This document shows, in pieces, positions 18,208-27,836 of a stretch of 64,000 nucleotides of DNA; the stretch's first letter is position 1, and every line of letters begins with the position of its first letter. The notes below the pieces were generated by a model. It was not told the DNA's origin and did no database searches. It was given only the letters and a program-made list of their open reading frames with translations. Where the stretch lies: positions 10,416,001-10,480,000 of the forward strand of contig NZ_CP108046.1 of NCBI RefSeq assembly GCF_041435115.1, written 5' to 3'. Both the position numbers and the translations under genes were made by a program. The DNA is from Streptomyces sp. NBC_00289. Lineage in GTDB: Bacteria; Actinomycetota; Actinomycetes; Streptomycetales; Streptomycetaceae.

Positions 18208-20765
18208 GTGCGACACGAAGTCGCTTGAGAAGAGTGGTAATCACCAAGGAGGTTCGGCCGATGTCGAAGGTGTAGGACCCGAGCCAGTGTGCAAGGCTCG
18301 TTCCCGCCTCAGCGTGCGTTGCGAGTAATCGCGGGGTGCGAAGCCTGAGGAAATGCCCAAGGATCCTCGTTCCATCCGGGGGTTACAGGCTGGGAAATGC
18401 CGGACGGGTGAATGCGAATGAACCCTTGATGATGCCTCGTCATGATCACTCTCGCCGATGGGTTGTTTCAGCGGGAGATAGGGACTGGCCGTTGGAAAGC
18501 GGCAGGCGCCGACTGGAGATACTTGACCGGTCGGGAGTGCACCGCCGTCCCCGGGGTGCAGAGGGCGCCCTCCCCGGCAGCATCTCTCTCATGCGGAACG
18601 TGACAACCCCGATGGAGTCCAGGCAATGCAGTTCTGGCCTGGTAAGCCAACCGCGAGGAAGGCCCAACTCTCCAGCGGATGCAGGAAGACCCAACAAGCG
18701 AATGCCGGTCGCCGAAAGGCAGCAGGAAACCGGGAACCATATGCCGACACCTCCGTCGGCGGTTCCCGCATAACTGGCCGGATAGGGGCCGATGCCTCGA
18801 CCTGAAAAGGTGCTGACGTGGGTCTGGTGAGCCCGTGAAGAAACGATGACCAAAGACACCTGAACCGAAGGGCAAGTTGGACGCCGTGACGACACACGTG
18901 GCTGGGGCGGCGCAAGCCGCTGCGACCGCAGCCGGCATGGCGAACGGACCGGAGGACGAGATCACCGACTGGCCGTCGATCGACTGGCGGAAGGTCGAGG
19001 ACGACGTACGGCGTCTGCGGCAACGCATCTTTACGGCATCGCAGGCAGGAGACCTGGCCAAGGTCCGGAACCTGCAGAAGTTGATGCTCCGCTCCCGCGC
19101 CAACACACTCGCGAGTGTGCGGCGGGTCACGGAGGTCAACGATGGCCGCAAGACGGCGGGCATCGACGGGAAAGTCGTCCTGCTGCCCCAGGGAAAGGCC
19201 GATTTGGCCGACTGGGTCCAGCATGACGCGGCCCCGTGGAAGCCCAAGCCCGTCAAGCGGGTGTATATAGCCAAGGCGAATGGGAAACAGCGCCCACTCG
19301 GAATTCCCGTGATCGCAGACAGATGCCTACAAGCTCTGACGCTGAATGCACTGGAGCCCGAGTGGGAGGCACGGCTGGAACCGAAGGTCTACGGATTTCG
19401 CCCCGGTCGCGGCTGCCATGACGCGATCGTTGCCATCCACACGACGGCGAGCGGCAAGAATGCTAAACGCCTGTGGGTGCTCGACGCTGACTTGAAAGCG
19501 GCATTCGACCGAATCGACCACGATCACCTGCTCGCGTCATTGGGGGACTTTCCCGCGAGGGGAATGGTTGCCGGATGGCTGAAGGCCGGTGTGGTCGAGA
19601 AAGGTTGGTTCACCCCGACGGTGGAGGGAACTCCCCAGGGCGGGGTGATCAGTCCCGCGTTGTTGAACATCGCCTTGCACGGAATGGGAAAGGCCGCTGG
19701 AGTCCGCTACCAGGCTCTCGGCAGTGATGCCACGATTCTGGCGCGCGATTCTCCGGTTCTGGTCGTCTACGCCGACGACCTTCTCGCCCTGTGTCATTCT
19801 CGGGAACAGGCCGAGCAGGTCAAGGCTCGGCTGGCCGCGTGGCTCGCGCCCCGGGGGCTGGCTTTCAATGAGGACAAGACGCGCATTGTCCACCTCGATG
19901 AGGGCTGCGACTTCCTGGGGTTCAACATCCGACGCTATCGCGGAAAGTTGCTGACCAAGCCGAGCAACGCGGCCCTGCGGCGGATCCGGGAACGGCTTGC
20001 CGCCGAAGTGCTGGCCCTGCGAGGGGCCAACGCCGACGCGGTGATCGCCAAGCTCAACCCGATCATCAAGGGCTGGGTCGCTTACTACCGGATCGGGGTG
20101 TCCAAGCGGGCGTTCAACTCGCTGGACGCCTACGTGTGGAGACTGGTCTACAAGTGGGCCAAGTTCTCCCACCCGAACAAGCCGATGCGCTGGGTGACCG
20201 CCCGGTACTTCGGCATGTTCAACCCGTTCAGGCAGGACACATGGGTATTCGGGGACCGCACCAGCGGTTTCTACCTCTACAAGTTCGCCTGGACGCCGAT
20301 CGTCCGGCACCGGATGGTGCCAGGGAGAGCGTCAACCGACGATCCCGCCCTGGCCGACTTCTGGGCCAAGCGGCGCCGCCGCGGCAAACTCCCGCTGGGC
20401 AAAGGCACCTTGCATCTGCTGCAGATGCAAGACGGCCGATGCCCGCTCTGCGGAGGGCTGCTGCTGCACGCCGACCACGAGCCGCAAACCCCCGACCAGT
20501 GGGAGCAGTGGCTCAAGGTCACCCGCACCGCGATCCGCAAACACGCGATCACTACCGATGCGGGCAACGGCAAGCCGGACAAACCCGCCGCCTCACGCCT
20601 GATACACACCCACTGCCAGCGTCGGCTGGCCACTGGCCCCGGCCGGTGACCAGCACTTCTGTTCGCCCGCGAGCCCAAGGGGCTTGCTTGAGCCGGTTGC
20701 TCGGAAAGCGGGCACGGCCGGTTCTGAGGGGGGACCGCTGCAGCAATGCAGCGGTCCTACCCGAC
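18208..20765 (+). mobile_element. Complete group II intron
   Basis: The intron starts with GTGCGACACG at 18208, matching the group II 5' consensus GUGYG. Domain V is recognisable at about 20690-20726, with GAGCCGGTT and GGCCGGTTCTG flanking its GGAAA turn. Domain VI is an 11-bp hairpin (20732-20742 with 20747-20757) with a possible branch A at 20759, seven bases from the 3' end CTACCCGAC. The host transposase frame is exactly continuous across 18207/20766, which fixes both splice sites. It encodes its own maturase/RT. Confidence 0.85.
18877..20649 (+). CDS. ltrA: Group II intron reverse transcriptase/maturase with HNH domain
   Basis: A ~590-residue intron-encoded protein that helps the intron fold, splice and retrohome. 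RT blocks are visible: QRPLGIPVIADRCLQALTL, YGFRPGRGCHDAI, VLDADLKAAFDRIDHDHL, EGTPQGGVISPALLNIAL and the catalytic VVYADDLLALC, then FLGFNIRRY. The maturase (X) domain contains LNPIIKGWVAYYRIGVSK. The C-terminus has CPLCGGLLLHADHEP and, near the end, IHTHCQRRL, an HNH-type endonuclease module. Start is a TTG at 18877 or GTG at 18886; neither has a strong ribosome-binding site. The ORF lies in domain IV, ending 40 bases before domain V. Confidence 0.9.
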   Translation: MDAVTTHVAGAAQAAATAAGMANGPEDEITDWPSIDWRKVEDDVRRLRQRIFTASQAGDLAKVRNLQKLMLRSRANTLASVRRVTEVNDGRKTAGIDGKVVLLPQGKADLADWVQHDAAPWKPKPVKRVYIAKANGKQRPLGIPVIADRCLQALTLNALEPEWEARLEPKVYGFRPGRGCHDAIVAIHTTASGKNAKRLWVLDADLKAAFDRIDHDHLLASLGDFPARGMVAGWLKAGVVEKGWFTPTVEGTPQGGVISPALLNIALHGMGKAAGVRYQALGSDATILARDSPVLVVYADDLLALCHSREQAEQVKARLAAWLAPRGLAFNEDKTRIVHLDEGCDFLGFNIRRYRGKLLTKPSNAALRRIRERLAAEVLALRGANADAVIAKLNPIIKGWVAYYRIGVSKRAFNSLDAYVWRLVYKWAKFSHPNKPMRWVTARYFGMFNPFRQDTWVFGDRTSGFYLYKFAWTPIVRHRMVPGRASTDDPALADFWAKRRRRGKLPLGKGTLHLLQMQDGRCPLCGGLLLHADHEPQTPDQWEQWLKVTRTAIRKHAITTDAGNGKPDKPAASRLIHTHCQRRLATGPGR

Positions 20766-20863
20766 GAGCGGTGGTTCGGCTACCTCGCCCACCAGATGAT
20801 CCGCCGCGGCGCACACAAGAACATTCAGGCCCTCGAAGCCGACATCCGGTCCTGGGTCAATGA

Positions 20864-21746
20864 GCGTTTTCAGGGTGGCCACTGATCGAGTGATGCAAGG
20901 GGATGGCTGGCAGGGCAACGGACGAGGCTCCCAGGCAGTTGAGAGAGGTATCTGACATGCGATCTCGGTTGCCGGGGAGCCCCGTTGATTACGTATCCTG
21001 CCGCACTCGACCTCCCGCATGCCCTCGTGGAGACGGTCACGATGCTGATCGTCCTTCGTGAGGGTGACCGCCGGTGCAAGCTCCGTCCGTCCGCGCGTGC
21101 GGTTGTCGCGCTCGTGTACTTGCGCCAGCACACCACGCTGGCCCAGATCGCCGCTGGTTTCCGCATCAGCGTCGGGACCGCGCACGCCTATGTCCGCTCC
21201 GTGGTGGGCCTGCTGGCGCGCCGGGCTCCGGGGCTGACGCGGGCCCTGCGTGAAGTGAAGGCCCGGGCGGAATACGTGCTGGTGGACGGCACCCTCGCGG
21301 AGTGCGACCGGGTCGGTGACGGCCGCGGGGACTACTCGGGAAAGCACCGGCGTCACGGTGTGAACCTGCAGGTCGTCACCGATCCGGACGGCACCATCGT
21401 ATGGATCTCGAAGGCGCTGCCCGGTCGCACCCACGACCTCACCGCCGCCCGCACCCACCGGATCATCGACACCTGCCGCAGACTCGGTATCCCGGTCCTG
21501 GCCGACCTCGGCTACCTCGGTGCCGGCGGCACCATCACCACCCCGATCCGACGTTCTCCCGGCAAAGAACTCAACCGCCGGCAGCTATCGCTGAACAGGG
21601 CTCATGCCCGCCTGCGCTACCCGGTCGAGCGCGGCATGGCCCGATTGAAGACCTGGCGGATCTTCCGCAAAGCCCGCTGCAGCCCCACCTGGCTCACCAC
21701 CGCAGCCAAAGCCGTCCTCACCCTTGAGAGCTACTGCTGAAAATCC
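20864..21746 (+). mobile_element. IS5-type element inside IS630-D
   Basis: An 883-bp element flanked by a 7-bp direct repeat TCAATGA (20857-20863 and 21747-21753). The ends share TTTTCAG within weak inverted repeats. The insertion splits the last exon of the IS630 transposase. Confidence 0.8.
20985..21740 (+). CDS. IS5-like transposase (DDE_Tnp_4 type)
   Basis: A 251-residue protein. The N-terminal half has a helix-turn-helix ([19 protein letters not shown]). The catalytic half has [15 protein letters not shown] with the first Asp, [35 protein letters not shown] with the second Asp, and [19 protein letters not shown] with the Glu. This arrangement is that of DDE_Tnp_4 proteins, common in Streptomyces. 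It appears intact. The TTG at 20985 is the annotated start; an internal GTG is possible. Confidence 0.8.
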   Translation: MITYPAALDLPHALVETVTMLIVLREGDRRCKLRPSARAVVALVYLRQHTTLAQIAAGFRISVGTAHAYVRSVVGLLARRAPGLTRALREVKARAEYVLVDGTLAECDRVGDGRGDYSGKHRRHGVNLQVVTDPDGTIVWISKALPGRTHDLTAARTHRIIDTCRRLGIPVLADLGYLGAGGTITTPIRRSPGKELNRRQLSLNRAHARLRYPVERGMARLKTWRIFRKARCSPTWLTTAAKAVLTLESYC

Positions 21747-21873
21747 TCAATGACTGGAACCAAGACCCCAAGCCGTTCATCTGGACCAAGACAGCCGAAG
21801 AGATCCTCGACTCCCTCGCCCGCCTCTGCCGACGAATCTCTGGCGCAGGACACTAGTAGGCTGTCGCGACTAA

Positions 21874-22171
21874 GTGTCTTCCTGGTTGGTGGAGTTGGCC
21901 GAGCGAGCGTCACTTGTCGCTTCCGTTCGGCCGGGCAGGGGTGCCGTGTCCTCGCAGAAGAAGTATCCGGTCGCGTTGTGTGCCGAAGATCGTCGGGCTT
22001 TGGAGCGCGTGACGACGACGGGGGTCCGCAGCGCGTCGATGATCAGGCGGGCGCGGGTGCTGCTCGCGTTGGACACCTCGGCCGGCGCGGTCGCTCCGCG
22101 GGTGGTGATCGCGGACCGGGTCGGGGTCTCGTGCGATACGGTCCGCCGGGCGGGGATCACGGCCCGCATCA
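21874..22171 (+). pseudogene. N-terminal fragment of another IS630-family transposase
   Basis: The frame gives KKYPVALCAEDRRALERVTT, then SASMIRRARVLLALD and VIADRVGVSCDTVRR, the paired helix-turn-helix of an IS630-type transposase. It stops being IS630-like at 22172, where the 3' end of a group II intron on the opposite strand begins. The catalytic part is lost. Confidence 0.65.
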
Positions 22172-22334
22172 GTCGGGTAGCGGGGACGCATCGCTGCGTC
22201 CCCGCCCCCTCAGAACCGTGCAAGCAGCTGTTCACCGCACACGGCTCAAGCAAGCCTCAGGGGCTCGCGGTCAGGAGAAGGTGCAGACTTCGTCAGTCCG
22301 GCGGCTCCATCCGTCTCGGCGACGCCTGAATCCT
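22172..22334 (-). mobile_element. 3' remnant of a second group II intron
   Basis: Read leftwards, this stretch contains GAGCCGTGTGCGGTGAA followed by TTGCACGGTTCTGAGG (about 22204-22248), a good domain V, then a domain VI hairpin GGGGACGCA/TGCGTCCCC and the 3' end CTACCCGAC at 22172. The same final nine bases end the intact intron at 20765. Everything upstream of domain V is missing: ISL3 begins at 22335. It is inserted in the IS630 fragment at 21874-22171. Confidence 0.65.
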
Positions 22335-24070
22335 GGTTCTGGATCACTTTCAGTGCTAGGGCCACGGAGGGTCACCGAAACCGCGATCATGAACGGCATC
22401 GCGCGGTGAGGAGGACCCGTTTGCGGAGCAGGTCGAAGTTGGCTCGGCCGAACATCTGCCGCTTCAACATCTTGATCTTGTTGTTCTGACCCTCGACCGC
22501 GCCGGAGCTGTAGCGAAGGCTGAGGCCGGCGACGACGGCATCGAGATCCTGGCCGAGACCGGTGACGAAGGTATGAAGGGCTGGCAGGTCCTCGGCCCGG
22601 ACGCTCGTGATCCACTTGTTCAGGTCCCGGCCCTGACGGTTGTTCATGAGCTCGGCAAACGTGCGGACGTGGTGGGCGGTGCGGTCGAGCGCGGGGCAGC
22701 GAGCCAGGATCGCTTTGAGCTGCTGGGTCTGGTCCTCGGTGAGGCGGTCGGGATGGCGGGTGAGCCAGCTGGTCACATTCCGCACGGACGGCGTCTTGTG
22801 GGGCGGGTCGTGCGGAAAGTTCTCGCGGAGTTTGGCCACGTAGACCTTCACCACGTTCTCGCCGCCGGGGTAGCCACGTTCGCGTACTTCCTCGAACAGG
22901 CGGCGGGCGACGGTGCAGCCCTCCGCCCACCGCTGGTGCAGGTAAGGCTTGTAGGGGTCGAGAATGCTGGCTCGGCCGGTCCACCGGCCAACCAGGAGTT
23001 CGTCCGCGCTTGCCGCGTTGGCGAAGCGGCGGACGGTATTGCGGGCCAGCCCCTGTTGGCGGGCGATCGCGCGCAGTCCGATGCCCTGCTCGAGGAGAGC
23101 GTGGATAGCCGCGTGCTGTTCCCGGATGCGGTCGGAGAGTCGGCCGGTTGTCCGCGGCCCTCTGGGAGAGGGCGGATCGAGGTTCGTGTTCTCCGTGTCC
23201 GCGACGGCCTGGGCCGTGGCGGCGTCGTGCGGCTCACGTAGCAGAGCGCGGTGTTGAACGACTGTCTTCTCGACGGCCTCAGTAAGGTTCGACCAGATGT
23301 GCCATCGGTCCGCGACGTGGATGGCGTTCGGGGCGCCGAGCCGTCCGGCCTCGGCATAGGCGGTGGAGCGGTCCCGACAGATCACCTCGATGCCGGGATG
23401 GTCGGCGAGCCACTTGGCGACCGTCGACGTCGTCCGGTCCGGCAGCAGGTCGATGGGCTGACGGGTTTCGATGTCGATCAGGATCGTGCCGTACTTGTGG
23501 CCCTTGCGCAGCGCGAAGTCGTCCACCCCGAGCACCCGCGGTGTCGAGGTCTCGGGCTCCGGCAGGCGACGGATCAACCGCAGCAGTGTCGACCTGCTCA
23601 CCCCGGCGGCCAGAGTCTGGGAGAGGCGGGCACCGGCACGGCCGGCCAGCATCACCGCCACACGCTCCAGCACTGTCTGCAGCCCGGCGCTGCGTCGGCC
23701 GTGCCGGACGGTCAGTCCGTCGACCTGCTCGGCGAACGTCGCCTGTCTGCACAAACGTTGGCCGCAGCGGAACCGCCGCACCTGTAACTCGATCAGCACC
23801 GGACGCCCTCTGACCGAGCTGTCGGCGAGCCGCCGTACGTACCGGCTGTGCACCCGAGACGACAGCGTCCCGCACGCTGGACATACGACCCGCTCCGCAA
23901 CCGCCCGGGCCCGCACGGCCACCAACTCGCCGTCAGGCACAACGTTTTCGATCACGACACCTTGGACCTGGTGGAACCACAGGTTCTGGAGGAGAACATC
24001 ACCCACGACCGTTCATGATCGCGGTTTCGGTGACCCTCCGTGGCCCCAGCACTGAAAGTGATCCAGAACC
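22335..24070 (-). mobile_element. ISL3-family element with very long inverted repeats (ISL3-1)
   Basis: A 1736-bp element whose two ends are inverted repeats of about 62 bp (22335-22396 and 24009-24070), differing at a single position. Each starts GGTTCTGGATCACTTTCAG. Typical ISL3 repeats are much shorter. No target duplication is apparent in the flanks. Confidence 0.85.
22387..24006 (-). CDS. ISL3-family transposase (ISL3-1)
   Basis: A 539-residue intact transposase. The N-terminal zinc finger has VVCPACGTLSSRVHSRYVRR and FRCGQRLCRQATFAEQ. The catalytic region has VLGVDDFALRKGHKYGTILI (first Asp), VADRWHIWSNLTEAVEKTV (second) and GAVEGQNNKIKMLKRQMFGR (Glu). A helix-turn-helix (LRAIARQQGLARNTVRRF) lies between. 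Its 3' end overlaps the left inverted repeat. Confidence 0.9.
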   Translation of the reverse strand: MGDVLLQNLWFHQVQGVVIENVVPDGELVAVRARAVAERVVCPACGTLSSRVHSRYVRRLADSSVRGRPVLIELQVRRFRCGQRLCRQATFAEQVDGLTVRHGRRSAGLQTVLERVAVMLAGRAGARLSQTLAAGVSRSTLLRLIRRLPEPETSTPRVLGVDDFALRKGHKYGTILIDIETRQPIDLLPDRTTSTVAKWLADHPGIEVICRDRSTAYAEAGRLGAPNAIHVADRWHIWSNLTEAVEKTVVQHRALLREPHDAATAQAVADTENTNLDPPSPRGPRTTGRLSDRIREQHAAIHALLEQGIGLRAIARQQGLARNTVRRFANAASADELLVGRWTGRASILDPYKPYLHQRWAEGCTVARRLFEEVRERGYPGGENVVKVYVAKLRENFPHDPPHKTPSVRNVTSWLTRHPDRLTEDQTQQLKAILARCPALDRTAHHVRTFAELMNNRQGRDLNKWITSVRAEDLPALHTFVTGLGQDLDAVVAGLSLRYSSGAVEGQNNKIKMLKRQMFGRANFDLLRKRVLLTARCRS

Positions 24071-24361
24071 CGGCATGATCAGCGCAGAGCACCGAAAGAA
24101 GGGACCGGCAGCGCTAGGGGCCCGTGGCCCCGGCGAGCTGGGACCGTTTGGATGGTGGGGTACCGGAGACGAGGAAGCGCATCAAGGAGGCGATGACATC
24201 CACCCGTCTGATATGGGGCCTGCGGTCGGGGCCCCGGCCCCGGCATCCTCCCCGTCCGGCGCTCTGGCCGAGGCCGCAGACATGGCACGACCGCCCTGTG
24301 GCTGAAGCACAGGGTGGACCGCGGCACACGGGAATATCGGCCGGGGAAGCCGCCTGGCGGG
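24071..24361. other. No gene recognised
   Basis: GC-rich flank of ISL3-1. Both strands have open frames without recognisable motifs. Confidence 0.35.
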
Positions 24362-24670
24362 TCAGCCGAACAGGTCCCGCACCCGGATCGTGTGGATCCT
24401 TCGCCAGGTCAACCGGCGCGGAGGCAGCCAGTCACCCGAGGCTGCCGGCAGTCCGTCTGTGGGCGGCGGCGTCCAGCTCGCCCGCGCCGCAGCCCAGAAA
24501 TCCCGCCACGCGTCCGACTCGGTTGGCCCGCGCCCGACCACATCCGACCCGGGGCACGAGATCACATATCCGTCCGTGTCAGCTCCACCGACATCAGCCG
24601 CCGCGGCATGCCGCACCGCCCTGTCAGTCCCCGCGCGGGGAGACCCGGTGGGCCTCACCGGTCTCGACAC
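24362..24670 (-). CDS. Small hypothetical protein
   Basis: Up to 102 residues on the minus strand. The middle, DGYVISCPGSDVVGRGPTES followed by DAWRDFWAAARASW, reads like a folded protein with conserved Trp residues; the C-terminus RRLTWRRIHTIRVRDLFG is basic. Its 5' end overlaps the end of the DUF1918-like gene at 24624-24785 on the same strand, so the two may form an operon. The true start is uncertain. No domain assigned. Confidence 0.4.
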   Translation of the reverse strand: MSRPVRPTGSPRAGTDRAVRHAAAADVGGADTDGYVISCPGSDVVGRGPTESDAWRDFWAAARASWTPPPTDGLPAASGDWLPPRRLTWRRIHTIRVRDLFG

Positions 24671-24785
24671 AGCAGCCCGGGCCGGGGAAGATCTCCGTCT
24701 GGCGGCCGTCTTCGTACTGCACCCGGTACGGCGGCTGCCCGTCTGAGCCCAGCACGACGGTCACCACCGCCCGCTGCTCGGCCAT
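24624..24785 (-). CDS. DUF1918-like small protein
   Basis: A 53-residue frame from ATG 24785. GSDGQPPYRVQYEDGRQTEI followed by FPGPGCCVE matches the second half of DUF1918 proteins, which carry a dG-PPY-V-w--G----FPGPDa pattern in an SH3-like barrel. The N-terminal strand usual in the family is short or missing, so it could be a truncated copy or have an upstream start. Function unknown. Confidence 0.5.
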   Translation of the reverse strand: MAEQRAVVTVVLGSDGQPPYRVQYEDGRQTEIFPGPGCCVETGEAHRVSPRGD

Positions 24786-25489
24786 CCCGACCCTGCGGGC
24801 CGGCGAACCGCAGCACATCACCCACTTGAGCCCATGACAGGCCCCCTTGTCTGTTGCCCGGCCGGGGCCGGAAAAACCAGTCCAGCATGGGCAGTGTCCC
24901 GCCCCCGCGACCGTGTCGCACCCCAGGCGCGCGAAGTCGCCGAGCCCGACCAGAGCGCGGAGCGCGGAGCGCCGCACAGTTCGGCAACAGGCCTGGTCCA
25001 GGGGGCGTGGACCGGCACCCGTCGACCCGGTTATGCCAGCCCGGGGCTGTGGCCCGGCACGGTCAGACACGAAGACGGCCCCGGGGTCTTTGCCATGACG
25101 TCCCGGGGCCGCCGCGTCACCCGGCCGGTGCGCCAGGTAATAGCGCGGCCCGACCCGCCACCGGGCAGAGACAGATCGAGACCGCCAACACGTTGCACGC
25201 GTCGTGTCGCCTGCTCAACGCGCCCGGCCTCGTCAAGGACACGCGGGGTGTCAACACGACTCGTGCGGTCACGTCACCCACGTCCGACACGACCGCACCA
25301 GCCCCAACGAGGCAACCCACGGCATCCGCCCATAGGGGTCCCACGCGCTGAGCACCGCGAACCAGTCAGTACAAAACACCGCAAAACGGGTAGTTGGTTT
25401 TCAGGGCCTACGGCGAGGACGAGGAAGTCGGGCCTGTTCACGATGGTCGAGGAGCATCTGGCCATGCGTTCGCCACGACGGTCCCGTGA
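24786..25489. other. About 700 bp without a convincing gene
   Basis: Several long open frames exist on both strands, as expected in high-GC DNA. None shows a family motif or a ribosome-binding site with a clear start. Confidence 0.35.
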
Positions 25490-25657
25490 GTGGAGGTGAG
25501 CGTCATCGGCGTCGACCTCACCGCGAGTGGGATCGTGGCGGCCTGCGCCCGCGGTAGACAGCGGCAGGCCATCGGACTTCTGGATCTGCCCCTGCCCACT
25601 CCCGCACCGAGCGGCGCGCAATGGATCGAGGCCTACCGCCGCTGGGCGGACTGCTGA
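25490..25657 (+). CDS. Short hypothetical ORF upstream of an HTH protein
   Basis: A 55-residue frame from GTG 25490 (or GTG 25496) reading VSVIGVDLTASGIVAACARG and ending EAYRRWADC. Codon bias is good. IGVDLT at the start recalls the first strand of RNase H-like folds, but the protein is too short to judge. It precedes the HTH protein gene by about 100 bp on the same strand. Confidence 0.35.
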   Translation: MEVSVIGVDLTASGIVAACARGRQRQAIGLLDLPLPTPAPSGAQWIEAYRRWADC

Positions 25658-26416
25658 CGCCCTGCCAGGTCGTGCCCGGGCACGGTACCAGGCGCCGCCG
25701 GGGTCCGCGGTCGGCGGCGAAGGGGTTCGGGCTGGTCGGGCACAATGGCGCGGTGCGCGAAGACGATGACACAGAGCTGCTGGAACGGGTACGGGCGTTG
25801 CGGGCAGCCGGCAGCGGTCCCAAGCAGGTGGCGAGGGCGTTGGGGCTTCGCCCCGGGCAGACGGGGGTGCTGGTGCGGCGGGCCGCCGCAGCCGACCAGG
25901 CGGTTAAAGCGGGAGACCGGCCGGTGGTGGGCTGCTGGGTGAGCCCGGGCTGGAGCAGCGGGCTGGACCTGTCGGCCTGCCCTGGGTGGGCGGCGCAGGA
26001 TCCCTCAGCGAGTGAGGAGGCAACCGGGGCGGGGTTCGCGCAGGTGCTGGTGGCACGCCGGGAGCGGGCAAGCCGGGTGAGGGTGACCGGTGTGCTGGTG
26101 GACGTGTACTGCCTGGGCGTCAAGAACGTGATCGAGCCCCGCACCATGACTACAGCGCGTTCGAGGAACCCTCCCTGCCGATCGGCATCGAGCAGGCCCA
26201 GGCCATCGTCTACGGGGCCGTCGCCTACGCCCACGAGCTCGGGTTCGAGCCGGCCCCCGGCTTCACACAAGCCGCCGATGTGCTGGGGGAACCAGCCGGC
26301 GCGCTACCGCAGATCGGCTTCGGGAACCAGGGGATGCCTTTCTATCTCGTGACTGGATAGCTGGTCACTGGTAGGCGAGTTGCTCTCGACGCCCGGTTTC
26401 GTGATCATTGGGTCTC

Positions 26417-27836
26417 ATGTCCTCAGTCGCGCTGCTCCCCAGCTATGAGGAAGTCGTGGCGCTGGTAGTTGAGTTGCGGAGCGAGCTGACCACGGTACGC
26501 GCCGAGTTGGCGGCAGCGCGGGATCGCGGATCTGGAGGCCCGGCTGGGCCAGAACTCCTCGAACTCCTCGAAGCCGCCGTCCTCGGACGGCCTGGCCAAG
26601 CCCGCCCCGAGGTCGCTGCGCGGGAAGTCCGGGCGTGGCCCGGGCCGTCCGAAGGGGCAGCCGGGCACCACGCTGCGGCAGACCGAGACCCCGGATGAGA
26701 CCGTGACTCACCGGCCCGGGCCCTGCACCGGCTGCGGGGCCGGCCTCGACGACGCGCCCGTGGTCTCGGTGGAGCGCCGCCAGGTCTTCGACCTGCCCGA
26801 GGAGATACGGCCGCGGGTCACCGAGCACCGGCTGCTCTCGGTCGGTGCGCCTGCGGGACGAAGGCCCGGGCCCTCGCTCCGGACGGGGCCGCCCCGGTGC
26901 AGTACGGGCCCCGGCTGGCCGCCGTCGGGGTGTATCTGATGCATGGGCAGTTCCTGTCCAAGGACCGTACTGCCCGCGCGCTGGCTGACCTGTTCGGTGC
27001 TCCGGTCGCGGTGGCCACCGTGGCGGGCTGGGTGCGCCGCTGCGCGAAGACCCTGGACACGTTCGGCCGCCTGGTCGCCGGGCGGGTGGGCCGCGCCGTT
27101 GGCGTTCTTCGACGAGACCAGGTTCCGCACCGCCGGCCGACTGCACTGGCTGCACTCCGCCTCCACCGGGATGTTCGTGCACCTGAGCGTGCACCGGCGG
27201 CGCGGCACCCAGGCGATCGACGCCGCGGGGATCCTGCCCGCGTTTCGCGGGGTGGCCATGCACGACGCCTGGGCCCCGTACGACACCTACACCGAGGCCA
27301 CCCACGCGCTGTGCTCCGCGCATGCCCTGCGCGAGCTGGTCGCGGTCACCGAATGCGGGTCCGGACAGGCCCGCTGCGCGGCCTACCGGTCCATCGACGC
27401 GCTGCTGGCGCTGAAGAGGGCAGCCGACGCTGCCCACGCCGCCTGCGCTGAGCGGATCGCGGACCGGCTCAAGGCCGGGGAGCTGAAGGCGCTGCGGACG
27501 GCGGTCCGCGACGGGGTCAAGGCCACGGTCGCACGCTCCTCGAAGACCGAGTGCAAGCACAACGCGCTCTTCAAGCGACTGCACAGCCGCTGGGACGACT
27601 ACCTGCGCTGGGTCCACGACCTGGACCTGCCCTTCGACAACAACCCGGCCGAGCAGACGATCAGGATGGCGAAACTGCGGATCAAGGTGTCCGGGAGCCT
27701 GCGGACCCTGCGCGGGGCTCAGGACTTCGCGGCGATCCGGACCTACCTGGCCACCGCCGACCGTCACGGCCAGAACATGCTCGACGTCCTCAGCCAGGCC
27801 ATGCGAGGCAGACCCTGGACGCCCGCCACCACCTGA
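26417..27836 (+). pseudogene. IS66-family transposase, frameshifted
   Basis: Start MSSVALLPSYEEVVALVVEL, then (new frame after ~26525) the family linker LEARLGQNSSNSSKPPSSDG and GRGPGRPKGQPGTTLRQ. The zinc-finger region CTGCGAGLDDAPVVSVERRQ and, after ~26845, LAAVGVYLMHGQFLSKDRTA follow. A further frame change near 27100 leads into FFDETRFRTAGRLHWLHSAS (Asp), DAWAPYDTYTEATHALCSAH and PFDNNPAEQTIRMAKLRIKV (Glu), ending normally at 27836. At least three frame changes make it inactive. Confidence 0.8.

Larger units (their letters stand above)
17252..21853 (+). mobile_element. IS630-family element (IS630-D) carrying a group II intron and an IS5-type element
   Basis: Perfect inverted ends (TGTCCTGCGCCAG / CTGGCGCAGGACA) lie between TA dinucleotides at 17250-17251 and 21854-21855. 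The transposase gene inside is interrupted twice: by a group II intron (18208-20765) and by an IS5-type element (20864-21746). Removing both, plus one copy of the 7-bp target repeat, restores about 1150 bp, a normal IS630 size. Confidence 0.85.
17287..21856 (+). pseudogene. IS630-family transposase split by an intron and an IS element
   Basis: Exon 1 (17287-18207) encodes the helix-turn-helix (VAVARYLRVTADTVRKWRRR), the first Asp (VVLSVDEKSQIQALDRSQP), the second (LIVDNYGTHKTPAIKAW), and stops inside TPTGSSWINQV. After the intron the frame resumes in phase at 20766 with ERWFGYLAHQMIRRGAHKNI (Glu of the triad) and ALEADIRSWVN. It is then cut by the IS5-type element and resumes at 21754 with WNQDPKPFIWTKTAEEILDS, ending at the TAG of the CTAG flank. 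Splicing of the intron alone would not restore the gene, because the DNA insertion remains. The GTG start at 17287 is inferred. Confidence 0.85.

Noticed and set aside
26551..26580. Short repeats near an apparent array (AACTCCTCG repeated)
   Set aside because: This is the Asn-Ser-Ser-Asn-Ser-Ser linker normally found in IS66 transposases, not a CRISPR or regulatory array. No CRISPR-type spaced repeats were seen in the window.
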